From the NCBI GenBank assembly GCA_040390855.1, contig JAZJXO010000001.1, positions 80,645-144,644 of the forward strand: a stretch of DNA of 64,000 nt, read 5' to 3'. Source of the DNA: Parvibaculum sp040390855 (lineage in GTDB: Bacteria; Pseudomonadota; Alphaproteobacteria; Parvibaculales; Parvibaculaceae). This document shows positions 1 to 7,855 of the stretch, piece by piece. Each line of letters opens with the position of its first letter. Positions within the stretch are counted from its first letter, which is position 1. Position numbers and translations under genes: made by a program. The notes below the pieces were generated by a model. That model made no database searches. It had not been told where the DNA came from and worked only from the letters and a program-made list of their open reading frames with translations.

Positions 1-335
1 GAGACATTCACCACATGCCCCTCGCAGACCAGAATACCTTTCGTCACGGGACGGAAGAAATGCATCTGCAAATCAACCGTCGTGAAGTTCTGATCGTCGC
101 TCAGCAATGTCATCAGCGCGAAGGAACAGGTCTGGTCGGCCAGCGTTGCAAGATAGCCGCCGAAGATCGCCACAGGATTCATATAATCCGAATCGACACG
201 CCAGTCATAGCGGATGCGGCCGGGTTCGAGCACAGTGAGCTTGCCCGCATAGAGGTTCAAGGCGGCCACATGCGGCGGGGCTTTTTCCATGTCGCCCGCT
301 TCGATGTTTTTCAGGATACGCGACCAGCTCGGCAT
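1..335 (-). CDS. PaaI-type acyl-CoA thioesterase (partial, C-terminus off window)
   Basis: The reverse strand from 335 reads without stops to the window edge (111 codons), so the N-terminus is present and the C-terminus is missing. The protein opens MPSWSRILKNIEAGD and contains NPVAIFGGYLATLADQ followed by FTTVDLQMHFFRPV, the HGG-like helix and hydrophobic strand of PaaI/YiiD hotdog-fold thioesterases. Family members hydrolyse acyl-CoA thioesters in the cytoplasm as homotetramers. An in-frame TGA lies upstream of the ATG, which fixes the start. The substrate cannot be told from a fragment. It is read in the same direction as the XRE-cupin gene that ends 67 bp upstream. Confidence 0.72.
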   Translation of the reverse strand, partial: MPSWSRILKNIEAGDMEKAPPHVAALNLYAGKLTVLEPGRIRYDWRVDSDYMNPVAIFGGYLATLADQTCSFALMTLLSDDQNFTTVDLQMHFFRPVTKGILVCEGHVVNV

Positions 336-401
336 TCTTTGTCCCCGACTGCACTCTTTGCCAAAAGCGCATCATAAGCCCCCGGCACAATGATAGAGAA
401 A

Positions 402-1088
402 TCAAAAACTCGGCGGCGTGCAGGCCGAGACAATCACGCAGTCAATCGTGCCGGTATTGCGCCAGCGATGGGGCAGGCGGCTGTCGAAATAATAAGCGTC
501 CCCCGCCGTCAACGTCTGCGTCTCGCCGCCCACTGTGAGTTCGATCAACCCTGACACGACAATGCCGCTTTCCTCGCCCGTATGGGACAGCATGTCGTGG
601 CCCGTATCCGCGCCCGGCTGATAGCGCTCATGCATCATCTGGATGGCGCGCCCTTGCGTATCGCGGCCGACAAGCCGGAACGAGATCGCGCCGGAGCCGA
701 TTTCGCGCAGTTCCTTCGCCGCATAAAAAACCTTGGACTTGGGTTTTAAATCCAGTGTCAGAAAATCCGCAATCGACAACGGAAACCCGTCCAGCACTTT
801 CTTCAGCGAGCCGATGGACGGGCTGATGCGGTTCTGCTCGATCAGCGAAATCGTGCCATTGGTCACGCCCGCCCGTTTGGCCAGTTCGCGTTGCGAAAGC
901 CCGTGCATGGTGCGCAACTCGCGCAGGCGCCGGCCAATATCGGGCATGGCAATATCAGCATCGCTCACCAGCGTTTCGCCGCCATGGGCACGGCGGAATT
1001 GTCTCGTGTTTTGCTTGGTTTTGTCCTGCGGCATGGTGTTTAAGATACTCAACATTGCGCCGATGTCACGCAAAGCCTGCGCTTGCAT
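402..1088 (-). CDS. XRE-family regulator with C-terminal cupin domain (PuuR-like)
   Basis: An N-terminal HTH_3 domain (IGRRLRELRTMHGLSQREL, then VTNGTISLIEQ) is joined to a cupin sensor (TGEESGIVVSGLIELTVGG, then LTAGDAYYFDSRLPHRW). This is the layout of PuuR-type regulators that control polyamine, amino-acid and transaminase genes. The start at 1088 is chosen because AAGGGG lies just upstream; an alternative ATG at 1124 would leave only 38 bp to the divergent aminotransferase, and starts at 1055 and 1034 are also possible. The back-to-back arrangement with the aminotransferase suggests that gene is its target and that it autoregulates. The ligand is unknown. Confidence 0.85.
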   Translation of the reverse strand: MQAQALRDIGAMLSILNTMPQDKTKQNTRQFRRAHGGETLVSDADIAMPDIGRRLRELRTMHGLSQRELAKRAGVTNGTISLIEQNRISPSIGSLKKVLDGFPLSIADFLTLDLKPKSKVFYAAKELREIGSGAISFRLVGRDTQGRAIQMMHERYQPGADTGHDMLSHTGEESGIVVSGLIELTVGGETQTLTAGDAYYFDSRLPHRWRNTGTIDCVIVSACTPPSF

Positions 1089-1162
1089 TCCGCGCCCCTT
1101 AGCAGTCTCATCTGACCCTGCCATTCCCGATCTCGACCCCAGAATTCCGACCGGAGACCCCC

Positions 1163-2500
1163 ATGTGCGCCGACACCGTTGCCCACCCCAATGACCTTGA
1201 GTCCAACTGGCTCCCCTTCACGCCCAACCGCCAGTTCAAGCGCGAACCGCGCCTGCTCGCCCGCGCCAAGGATGTCAGCTATTTCAAGCCCGACGGCACG
1301 GAAGTCCTGGACGCCACCGCCGGTCTGTGGTGCTGCAACGCGGGCCATTGCCGCGACTCCATTGTGAAGGCCATTCAGGATCAGGCGGGTGTGCTCGACT
1401 TTGCCCCGACCTTCCAGTTCGGCCATCCCAAAGCCTTCGAACTCGCCTCGCGCATCACCAGCCTGATGCCGGACGATCTCGACCATGTGCTCTTTTGCAA
1501 TTCAGGCTCGGAAGCCGCCGACACGGCACTCAAAATCGCCATCGCCTATCATCGCGCCAATGGCGAGGGCAGCCGCACGCGCCTCATCGGTCGCGAGCGC
1601 GGCTATCACGGCGTCGGCTTCGGTGGCATCTCGGTAGGCGGCATGGTCGCCAACCGCAAGGTCTTCGGTCCCCTTCTCGCAGGCACCGACCACCTGCCCC
1701 ATACCTACAACCGCGCGGAACAGAAATTCACCATCGGCCAGCCCGCCTGGGGCGCGCATTTGGCCGACGAGTTGCAGCGCCTTGTCGAACTGCATGATGC
1801 CTCGACCATCGCCGCCGTCATCGTCGAGCCGATGGCAGGCTCAACCGGCGTGTTGCCGCCGCCGGTCGGCTATCTCGAACGCTTGCGCGAGATCTGCACA
1901 AAACACGGCATCCTGCTGATTTTCGATGAAGTCATCACCGGCTATGGACGATTGGGTTATGCGACCGCCGCTGAACGCTTCGGCGTCACACCCGATATTC
2001 TGACCTTCGCCAAAGGCATCACATCGGGCACCGTGCCGATGGGCGGCGCGGTCGTGCGCAAGCATATTTACGAGGCTTTCCAGACCGGCCCCGATCACCT
2101 GATCGACCTGTTCCACGGCTATACCTATTCAGGCCACCCGCTCGCCGCCGCCGCAGGCATTGCAACGCTTGATCTCTACCAGCGCGAAAATCTTTTCGAG
2201 CGCGCCCGCGAGATGGAACCCGTCTTTGCCGAAGCGATTATGAGCCTCAAGCATCACACGCTCGTCGCCGACATCCGCTGCATCGGCCTTGCCGGTGCCG
2301 TGGACCTCGTGCCCGTCGAGGGGCTGCCCGGCAAACGCGGCTTCGATGCCATGCGCGCCGCCTTCCACGATCACAACATGATGGTGCGCGTCTCCGGAGA
2401 CACGATTGCCTTCTCGCCGCCGCTCATCATCTCCAACACGCAGATCACCGACATCTTTGATCGCTTCACCAAAGTGCTCGATCAGGTAGCGAAGGCATAA
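1163..2500 (+). CDS. omega-amino acid:pyruvate aminotransferase (class III, PLP)
   Basis: 445 residues, the normal length for class-III aminotransferases. Visible motifs are CNSGSEAADTALKIA (phosphate-binding segment), YHGVGFGG, IVEPMAGSTG, the LIFDEVITGYGR motif whose Asp contacts the PLP pyridine nitrogen, and TFAKGITSGTVPMGG carrying the Schiff-base lysine. The N-terminal NWLPFTPNRQFK matches beta-alanine/omega-amino acid:pyruvate transaminases, which move an amino group from beta-alanine or similar amines to pyruvate. The start has GGAG 6 bp upstream. It is divergent from the XRE-cupin regulator and ends at a long inverted repeat. Whether the natural donor is beta-alanine, taurine or a polyamine-derived amine cannot be decided here. 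Confidence 0.9.
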   Translation: MCADTVAHPNDLESNWLPFTPNRQFKREPRLLARAKDVSYFKPDGTEVLDATAGLWCCNAGHCRDSIVKAIQDQAGVLDFAPTFQFGHPKAFELASRITSLMPDDLDHVLFCNSGSEAADTALKIAIAYHRANGEGSRTRLIGRERGYHGVGFGGISVGGMVANRKVFGPLLAGTDHLPHTYNRAEQKFTIGQPAWGAHLADELQRLVELHDASTIAAVIVEPMAGSTGVLPPPVGYLERLREICTKHGILLIFDEVITGYGRLGYATAAERFGVTPDILTFAKGITSGTVPMGGAVVRKHIYEAFQTGPDHLIDLFHGYTYSGHPLAAAAGIATLDLYQRENLFERAREMEPVFAEAIMSLKHHTLVADIRCIGLAGAVDLVPVEGLPGKRGFDAMRAAFHDHNMMVRVSGDTIAFSPPLIISNTQITDIFDRFTKVLDQVAKA

Positions 2501-2506
2501 CGACGC

Positions 2507-2562
2507 TTCTGTCCCCTCCCCCTCCCCCTCCCCCTCGACAAAGGGAGGGGGAGGGGACAGAA
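2507..2562. terminator. long inverted repeat with G-tracts between convergent genes
   Basis: A 20-base arm at 2507-2526 (ttctgtcccctccccctccc) is perfectly complementary to 2543-2562, with a 16-base loop. It lies between the stop of the aminotransferase and the stop of the convergent GNAT gene, so it probably terminates transcription both ways, although no T-run is present. The bottom strand also carries four G-runs of 4-5 separated by single A, a G-quadruplex motif that competes with the hairpin. Confidence 0.6.
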
Positions 2563-2611
2563 GAAATCCATTTTTGCATTTTGTCAGAGGCGGATCGTCA
2601 AAGCGTCAGCC

Positions 2612-3058
2612 TCAAAGACCAAGGTCATAGCGCAGCCAGTCGGTCTTTTGCGCCAGCTTGTCATAGAGCTTCTGTGCGAGGACGTTGTCACGCGCCGTCT
2701 GCCAGTAAATCTTGGCCCAGCCCTCCTTGCGTCCCCGCGTGACAAGCGCGACGATCAGCGCCCGCCCGACACCGAGGCCACGGGCCTCTTCGCTCACATA
2801 AAGATCTTCCAGATAGCAGAGAGGTTTCACCACCCATGTGCCCGGATGAAGATGCGCGATGGCAATGCCGAGCGCCCTGCCTTGCGCATCTTCGGCGATA
2901 AGGCCCATGAATGTGCCGGACAGGATACGGTCGAATGTCGCGTCAAATATCTCCTTGGTGAGTTCGACCTTGTAAAAAGCGAGATAGCCCGCCCATAGAA
3001 CATCCCAGGCCGCGCGATCGGCGGCGACCACGGGACGAATGACGGGCGGAGCTTTCAT
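2612..3058 (-). CDS. GNAT family N-acetyltransferase
   Basis: About 148 residues. IRPVVAADRAAWDVLWAGY begins the fold, and LEDLYVSEEARGLGVGRAL contains the V-x5-GxGxG/A acetyl-CoA pyrophosphate loop, followed by YWQTARDNVLAQKLYDKL near the end; this is the common small GNAT pattern. It would acetylate an amine or amino-acid derivative in the cytoplasm; the substrate is unknown. I place the start at the ATG at 3058 because the fold begins right after it. A TTG at 3100 that overlaps the upstream SDR stop has a better Shine-Dalgarno (GGAGG, 8 bp away), so a 162-residue product is possible. It is probably co-transcribed with the SDR gene. Confidence 0.8.
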   Translation of the reverse strand: MKAPPVIRPVVAADRAAWDVLWAGYLAFYKVELTKEIFDATFDRILSGTFMGLIAEDAQGRALGIAIAHLHPGTWVVKPLCYLEDLYVSEEARGLGVGRALIVALVTRGRKEGWAKIYWQTARDNVLAQKLYDKLAQKTDWLRYDLGL

Positions 3059-3092
3059 AGCCGTCTGTTTTCTCCCCGTCACTTCCGTCTTG

Positions 3093-3857
3093 TCAGGCAA
3101 TGGTGGAGCCTCCGTCGATCACCATATTCTGACCGGTCATAAAGGCACCGGCCGGACTGGCAAGGAACACCGCCGCACCGGCAATTTCATCGGGCATCCC
3201 GATGCGTCTCAGCGGTGCGCCCGACGTCGAGCGTTCGAGAATTTCGGGATTGTCCCAGAGGGCTTGCGCAAATTTTGTTTTGATGAGGCCGGGTGCGATG
3301 CAGTTGGCGCGCACATTATGCGGTCCGTTTTCCACCGCGATATTGCGAGCAAGCTGGAAATCCGCCGCTTTCGACAGGCAATAAGCACCGAGCAGAGGCG
3401 AGCCCTTGAGGCCGCCGATGGACGAGATAATAATGATCGCGCCGTCCTTGCGCTCGATCATCTGGGGCAGGACCATGTTGGAAAGCCAATGGTTCGACTT
3501 GACGTTTGAGGACATGATCTTGTCGAAGGCGTCGTCTGGAATATCGCGCGATGAGCCGAAAAACGGGTTCACGGCGGCATTGCAGACCAGAACGTCGATT
3601 TTACCCCATTTGGTATTTGCCGTATCCACGAGACGCTGCAAATCGGCCCTTTCGGCAATGTTGCAGGGCACTGCAATGGCGGCGTCCTTATGCTTGGCGT
3701 TGATCTCGCCTGCCACCCTATCGCAGGCATCCGCCTTGCGGCTGGAAACGACGACCTTGGCCCCGTGCTCGGCCAGCCGGTGCACAATGGCCTCACCGAT
3801 GCCTTTTGTGGAGCCGGTCACAACGCAGACCTTTCCGGTCAGATCAAATAGAGACAT
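3093..3857 (-). CDS. short-chain dehydrogenase/reductase (classical SDR)
   Basis: 254 residues. The NAD(P)-binding glycine motif TGSTKGIG lies at residues 15-22, the stretch VLVCNAAVNPF replaces the usual NNAG, IIIISSIGG carries the catalytic Ser, YCLSK carries the catalytic Tyr and Lys, and IAPGLIKTKF follows. The C-terminus MTGQNMVIDGGSTI is typical of FabG/DHRS4-like SDRs. It would oxidise or reduce an alcohol/carbonyl with NAD(P)H. VSSRK after the second strand (Arg-Lys instead of Asp) suggests NADP(H). The substrate is unknown. It precedes the GNAT gene on the same strand. Confidence 0.88.
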   Translation of the reverse strand: MSLFDLTGKVCVVTGSTKGIGEAIVHRLAEHGAKVVVSSRKADACDRVAGEINAKHKDAAIAVPCNIAERADLQRLVDTANTKWGKIDVLVCNAAVNPFFGSSRDIPDDAFDKIMSSNVKSNHWLSNMVLPQMIERKDGAIIIISSIGGLKGSPLLGAYCLSKAADFQLARNIAVENGPHNVRANCIAPGLIKTKFAQALWDNPEILERSTSGAPLRRIGMPDEIAGAAVFLASPAGAFMTGQNMVIDGGSTIA

Positions 3858-4047
3858 ATTCTTCTCCCTGTTATTGTCGTTTTTTATCTCTGAGGCTTTG
3901 TGCCTGTTCCTGCTGCGCCGTTCAGCTTGAGTTCAGATTCTCGCACCTAAAAGGCATTTGCCATATTTCTACACCATCGGGCCAAATTCTGAAAAAGGTT
4001 GATGCACACGCATAGCCCTTAGCCCCTCACACCGGAAGCCAATCACC

Positions 4048-4719
4048 ATGCTGATGAAACGAACCATTGCTCTCGCCATTGCAGGCTCCTTCGCGCTTGC
4101 CGCCTGCCAGACAGAAGACACCTATACGGGCCAACAGAAAACATCCAACGCCACCTATGGCGCGCTCGCGGGCGCGGTTGCCGGTGCGCTCGGCGGTGCG
4201 CTGATCGGCGGCGGCAATGGCGGCGACCGGCGCAAACGTGCGCTCATTGCCGGCGGCGTCGGCGCACTCGCGGGCGGCGGCATCGGTTACTACATGGACA
4301 GTCAGGAAAAAGAACTGACGCAGAAGCTCCGCTCCACCGGCGTCAGCGTCACCCGCGTCGGTGACAACATCATTCTCAACATGCCGGGCAATGTGACCTT
4401 CGCCACCAATTCCGCCGACATCAATGCGAACTTCTACAATGTGCTGAATTCGGTCGCCATCGTGCTCAAGAAATACGACAAGACGCTGATCGACGTGACG
4501 GGCCACACGGATTCAACCGGCAGCGACGCAACAAACCAGAAGCTCTCCATGTCGCGGGCGCAAAGCGTGTCGGCCTACCTCATCGGTCAGGGCACAAGCT
4601 CGCAACGCTTCCTGATCAATGGTGCGGGTGAAAGCCAGCCGATCGCGTCGAACGACACCGCCGACGGCCGCGCCCAGAACCGCCGCGTCGAAATCAAACT
4701 GACGCCGCTGACGCAGTAA
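4048..4719 (+). CDS. OmpA-family outer-membrane lipoprotein (YiaD-like)
   Basis: 223 residues. A lipoprotein signal peptide ends in the lipobox LAAC at about residues 17-20. A glycine-zipper segment rich in Gly/Ala (about residues 36-81) is followed by a C-terminal OmpA peptidoglycan-binding domain with TGHTDSTGSDATNQKLSMSR and NRRVEI. Proteins of this type sit in the outer membrane by lipid and glycine zipper and grip diaminopimelate in peptidoglycan, stabilising the envelope. The gene stands alone, with a hairpin terminator just downstream; the following gene is convergent. Confidence 0.9.
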   Translation: MLMKRTIALAIAGSFALAACQTEDTYTGQQKTSNATYGALAGAVAGALGGALIGGGNGGDRRKRALIAGGVGALAGGGIGYYMDSQEKELTQKLRSTGVSVTRVGDNIILNMPGNVTFATNSADINANFYNVLNSVAIVLKKYDKTLIDVTGHTDSTGSDATNQKLSMSRAQSVSAYLIGQGTSSQRFLINGAGESQPIASNDTADGRAQNRRVEIKLTPLTQ

Positions 4720-4747
4720 GTTTCCCGAACCCCGAACCGAACCTGTC

Positions 4748-4768
4748 ACCCCGGCCTTGTGCCGGGGT
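4748..4768. terminator. hairpin between convergent genes
   Basis: accccggc at 4748-4755 and gccggggt at 4761-4768 form a perfect 8-bp stem with a 5-base loop. It lies 28 bp after the OmpA lipoprotein stop and 23 bp before the stop of the convergent peroxidase. No T-run follows, so the strength as an intrinsic terminator is uncertain. Confidence 0.5.
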
Positions 4769-4791
4769 CGAGGGGCGGCGATATTGCTGGT

Positions 4792-5268
4792 TCACCCCAA
4801 CAGAACCTCGATCTCCTTCACCACAGCCTCGTCCAGCGGCCCCGTGCGGCTGCCGAAGACCTGCACCAGCGCACCGTCCGGCCCGATGAGATATTTGTGG
4901 AAGTTCCATTTCGGCAGCGCGTCCTCGCCTGCCACTTCGGACACCCATTTGTAAAACGGATGCGCATCAGCTCCGATCACCGACTGCTTGGCCGTCAGCG
5001 GAAAATCAATATCGTAATTCACTTCGCAAAACGACACGATCTCGGCTTCGGTGCCGGGCTCCTGCGCACCGAAATCATTGCACGGCACGCCGAGCACGAT
5101 CAGCCCGCGCGCCTTGTACTTTTCCCAAAGCCCCTGCAAATCGCGATATTGCGGCGTCAGCCCGCAGCGGCTCGCCGTGTTCACGACCAGCACGGCCTTT
5201 CCCTTATATTGCGACAAAGGCAAAGCCTGACCGGTGATGGTGCGGAATTCAAACTGATGGGCGCTCAT
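4792..5268 (-). CDS. glutathione peroxidase family (thiol peroxidase)
   Basis: 158 residues from MSAHQFEF. The catalytic tetrad is complete: Cys35 in NTASRCGLTPQY, Gln69 in PCNDFGAQEPG, Trp121 and Asn122 in WNFHKYL. Cys replaces selenocysteine, as is usual in bacteria (BtuE type), so reduction probably uses thioredoxin or glutathione to remove hydro- and lipid peroxides. Cys63 and Cys81 are also present; Cys81 lies near the resolving-cysteine region of thioredoxin-dependent members. The start at 5268 is preferred over an upstream ATG at 5325, because the extra 19 residues look unlike the family. Confidence 0.9.
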   Translation of the reverse strand: MSAHQFEFRTITGQALPLSQYKGKAVLVVNTASRCGLTPQYRDLQGLWEKYKARGLIVLGVPCNDFGAQEPGTEAEIVSFCEVNYDIDFPLTAKQSVIGADAHPFYKWVSEVAGEDALPKWNFHKYLIGPDGALVQVFGSRTGPLDEAVVKEIEVLLG

Positions 5269-5550
5269 GGTCTCGTCTCCTCGAAAAGTCCTCAATGCCG
5301 GAAGCCTAGCATGAGCCAGCGCCACCCACAGGCCATCCTGTCTTTACGGCTCCCGCTTCCTTAGCCAGCACTGGGCCCAAACACATCCGGCGCGCCGAAA
5401 TGCCCGCCTGAGCGCCATTTTTCTCCGGAATCATGTCCTGAAAACTTACGATTGGGGCGGTCTTGGTTAACTTTTTATCAAAACCTCTCCGTCAGAGTGA
5501 AGAAAGGGTCAATTCCGTATTGCGGGTCACGCACCCGCCGGGGTAATGGA

Positions 5551-6801
5551 ATGTCAACGCTGAAAACTCTTCTGGCCACCGCGCTTTATGCTTTGCCGTC
5601 TCTGGGTCTTGCCTACGGGCTTGAAAATCTCGGACTGCTTGAGCCGAAACTTGCCATTCTCGCCGGATTGATCGCCTGTCTTCTCGGTGCCGAGGCACAT
5701 GCTGCTTATTCGCGCCGTATCGAGCGCAAGCAGGTGCGCGGCGAACTCACCGCCCTCTCCGACGTTGCCGCCACGCTGTCGCGCGAGCTTGATCTGGCAG
5801 GCGAGCGCATCGTCGAACTCGAAGAGCATTTTGAGCGCGAAACAACCGCCCGCATGGAACGCATCTTCTCCGAAATCCGCGTCGTGGAATCGCTCGTCAA
5901 ACGCCTTGCCGAAACGCGCGAAGCCCCGCCCATGCCGCCCGTGCAGGCCGGTGCCCCGCGTATGCAGGCCGGTCTCGCCAAAGCCTTTGCGCCAACCGTC
6001 GTCGAACCCGAACGCGACATTGCCGAACTCAGCGACACCGAGTTGCTCGAAACCATCCGCCGGTCGCTTGAGAGCAACCGCGTCGATCTCTATCTCCAGC
6101 CCATCGTGACACTGCCCCAGCGCAAAACGCGCTATTATGAAGGCCTGTCACGTCTGCGCTCCGAAGATGGCACCCTCATCATGCCGCGCGATTACATGCG
6201 TGTCGCCGAACCCGCAGGCATGATGCCGACGGTGGACAACATTCTTCTTTTTCGCTGCATTCAGGTCGTGCGCAAGCTTGCGAGCCGCAACAAAAATGCC
6301 GGTGTCTTCTGCAACATCTCGGCCTACTCCCTGCTCGACAGCGACTTCTTCCCGCAATTCGTCGAATACATGCAGCACAACAAGGATTTGGCGCAGCATC
6401 TGATTTTCGAATTCAGCCAGATGACTGTCAACGGCATGGGCCCCTTGGAACAGGAAAGCCTCGGCCAGCTCGCAGATCTGGGCTTCCGCTTCTCGATGGA
6501 TCAGGTCACCAGCGTGCGCCTCAACGCGCCCGTGCTGCACGACCTCAACTTCCGCTTCGTCAAAATCCCCGCCGCCCTTCTCACAGGGGCTGTCGAGGGT
6601 GACAACGACATCCATGTCGGCGACATCAAGGAAGTGCTCAAGCGCAACGGCATCCAGCTCATCGTCGACAAGATCGAAACCGAACGCGAAGTGGTGGACA
6701 TCCTCGACATGAATGTTGAGTTCGGTCAGGGCTACCTCTTCGGCGAACCCAAACCCGTCCGCGAAGAAGTCTTGCGCGCCGGTCAGGACATCGCGGCTTA
6801 A
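5551..6801 (+). CDS. membrane-anchored degenerate EAL-domain protein (TipF-like)
   Basis: 416 residues. Two hydrophobic segments (about 6-26 and 32-50) are followed by a charged coiled coil (about 60-125), a Pro/Ala linker and an EAL domain (about 160-410). The signature EAL is EGL (Glu197); Asn256, Glu287, Lys338, Glu376 and Gln393 are retained, but the DDFGTG loop reads DQVTSV, so the second metal-binding Asp is Gln318. This predicts a c-di-GMP-binding rather than a hydrolysing domain. The arrangement matches Caulobacter TipF, a c-di-GMP receptor that positions the flagellum; no flagellar gene is nearby, so the role here is inferred. Its start overlaps no other gene and it reads towards the dapD promoter. 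Confidence 0.75.
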   Translation: MSTLKTLLATALYALPSLGLAYGLENLGLLEPKLAILAGLIACLLGAEAHAAYSRRIERKQVRGELTALSDVAATLSRELDLAGERIVELEEHFERETTARMERIFSEIRVVESLVKRLAETREAPPMPPVQAGAPRMQAGLAKAFAPTVVEPERDIAELSDTELLETIRRSLESNRVDLYLQPIVTLPQRKTRYYEGLSRLRSEDGTLIMPRDYMRVAEPAGMMPTVDNILLFRCIQVVRKLASRNKNAGVFCNISAYSLLDSDFFPQFVEYMQHNKDLAQHLIFEFSQMTVNGMGPLEQESLGQLADLGFRFSMDQVTSVRLNAPVLHDLNFRFVKIPAALLTGAVEGDNDIHVGDIKEVLKRNGIQLIVDKIETEREVVDILDMNVEFGQGYLFGEPKPVREEVLRAGQDIAA

Positions 6802-6827
6802 CAGCCAAAGCTCCTTTTTTCTCAACT

Positions 6828-6876
6828 CTCCCCTCCTTTCCGTTCGCGTCTGCGCACGAGAAATAAGAAAGGGGAG
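6828..6876 (+). terminator. possible bulged hairpin after the EAL gene
   Basis: ctcccc (6828-6833) plus tttc (6837-6840) can pair with gaaaggggag (6867-6876), leaving a 3-base bulge and a 26-base loop. It lies between the EAL gene and the dapD promoter. No strong T-run follows; this is only a candidate. Confidence 0.25.
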
Positions 6877-6910
6877 GTTTGGGCGTTTCTGTCGGTGCGC
6901 ACTCTTGGGT

Positions 6911-6938
6911 TTGACACATCCCCCCCGCCCGCTATCTT
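6911..6938 (+). promoter_or_regulatory. sigma70-type promoter for dapD-dapE-murI
   Basis: A consensus -35 TTGACA (6911-6916) and a -10 TATCTT (6933-6938) are separated by 16 bp of C-rich sequence. Transcription would begin near 6945, about 30 bp before the dapD ATG. Confidence 0.6.
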
Positions 6939-6973
6939 GCCGCCACCAAATAGCCCGGACAAGGAACCAGCCC

Positions 6974-7819
6974 ATGAACGCCGCCCAGTTGAAGCCCGTT
7001 ATTGAAGCCGCCTTTGAGGCGCGTGATACGATCAATTTCGGCACCAAAGGCGAAGTGCGCGAAGCGGTCGAAACGGCCCTCAATGCGCTTGATCGCGGCG
7101 AGTTGCGCGTGGCCGAAAAGTTCAAGGGCGAGTGGATCGTCAATCAGTGGCTCAAGAAGGCTGTGCTGCTTTCCTTCCGCCTCAACGATATGGGCCTCAT
7201 CGAAGGCGCGCCGGGCACCGGCACAAGCTGGTGGGACAAGGTGCCGTCGAAGTTTCAGGGCTGGGGCGAAGCGGAGTTCCGCAAGGCCGGTTTTCGCGCC
7301 GTGCCGGGCTCGATCGTGCGCCGCTCGGCCTATATCGCACCCAATGTCGTGCTCATGCCGTCTTTCGTGAATCTCGGCGCCTATGTCGATGAAAGCACCA
7401 TGGTCGATACATGGGTCACCGTCGGCTCCTGCGCCCAGATCGGCAAAAACTGTCATCTGTCGGGCGGCGTCGGCATCGGCGGTGTGCTCGAACCCTTGCA
7501 GGCCAACCCCGTCATCATCGAAGACAACTGCTTCATCGGCGCAAGGTCCGAAGTCGTCGAAGGCGTCATTGTCGGCGAAGGCGCTGTGCTTTCCATGGGC
7601 GTCTTTATTTCGGCCTCGACCAAGATCATCGACCGCGCCACCGGCGAAGTGCATATCGGCAAAGTCCCGCCCTATTCGGTCGTGGTCCCCGGCTCGCTGC
7701 CGGGTAAAGCCAATCCCGACGGCGCGCCCTCGCCCAGTCTCTATTGCTGCGTCATCGTCAAAACCGTCGATGCCCAGACGCGGGCCAAAACCGCCATCAA
7801 CGAATTGCTGCGCGACTGA
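6974..7819 (+). CDS. dapD: 2,3,4,5-tetrahydropyridine-2,6-dicarboxylate N-succinyltransferase
   Basis: 281 residues, full family length. The N-terminal helical domain (AEKFKGEWIVNQWLKKAVLL) leads to a left-handed beta-helix with hexapeptide repeats (VVLMPSFVNLGAYVDE, then STMVDTWVTVGSCAQIGKN, then IEDNCFIGARSEVVEGV). DapD transfers succinyl from succinyl-CoA to tetrahydrodipicolinate in the succinylase branch of lysine/meso-diaminopimelate synthesis, as a cytoplasmic trimer. The ATG at 6974 follows a good promoter. dapE starts within tens of bases downstream, so the two steps are co-expressed. Confidence 0.97.
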   Translation: MNAAQLKPVIEAAFEARDTINFGTKGEVREAVETALNALDRGELRVAEKFKGEWIVNQWLKKAVLLSFRLNDMGLIEGAPGTGTSWWDKVPSKFQGWGEAEFRKAGFRAVPGSIVRRSAYIAPNVVLMPSFVNLGAYVDESTMVDTWVTVGSCAQIGKNCHLSGGVGIGGVLEPLQANPVIIEDNCFIGARSEVVEGVIVGEGAVLSMGVFISASTKIIDRATGEVHIGKVPPYSVVVPGSLPGKANPDGAPSPSLYCCVIVKTVDAQTRAKTAINELLRD

Positions 7820-7855
7820 TTGACCACCCTGCATCCAACGCGCTACACGGGTTAT

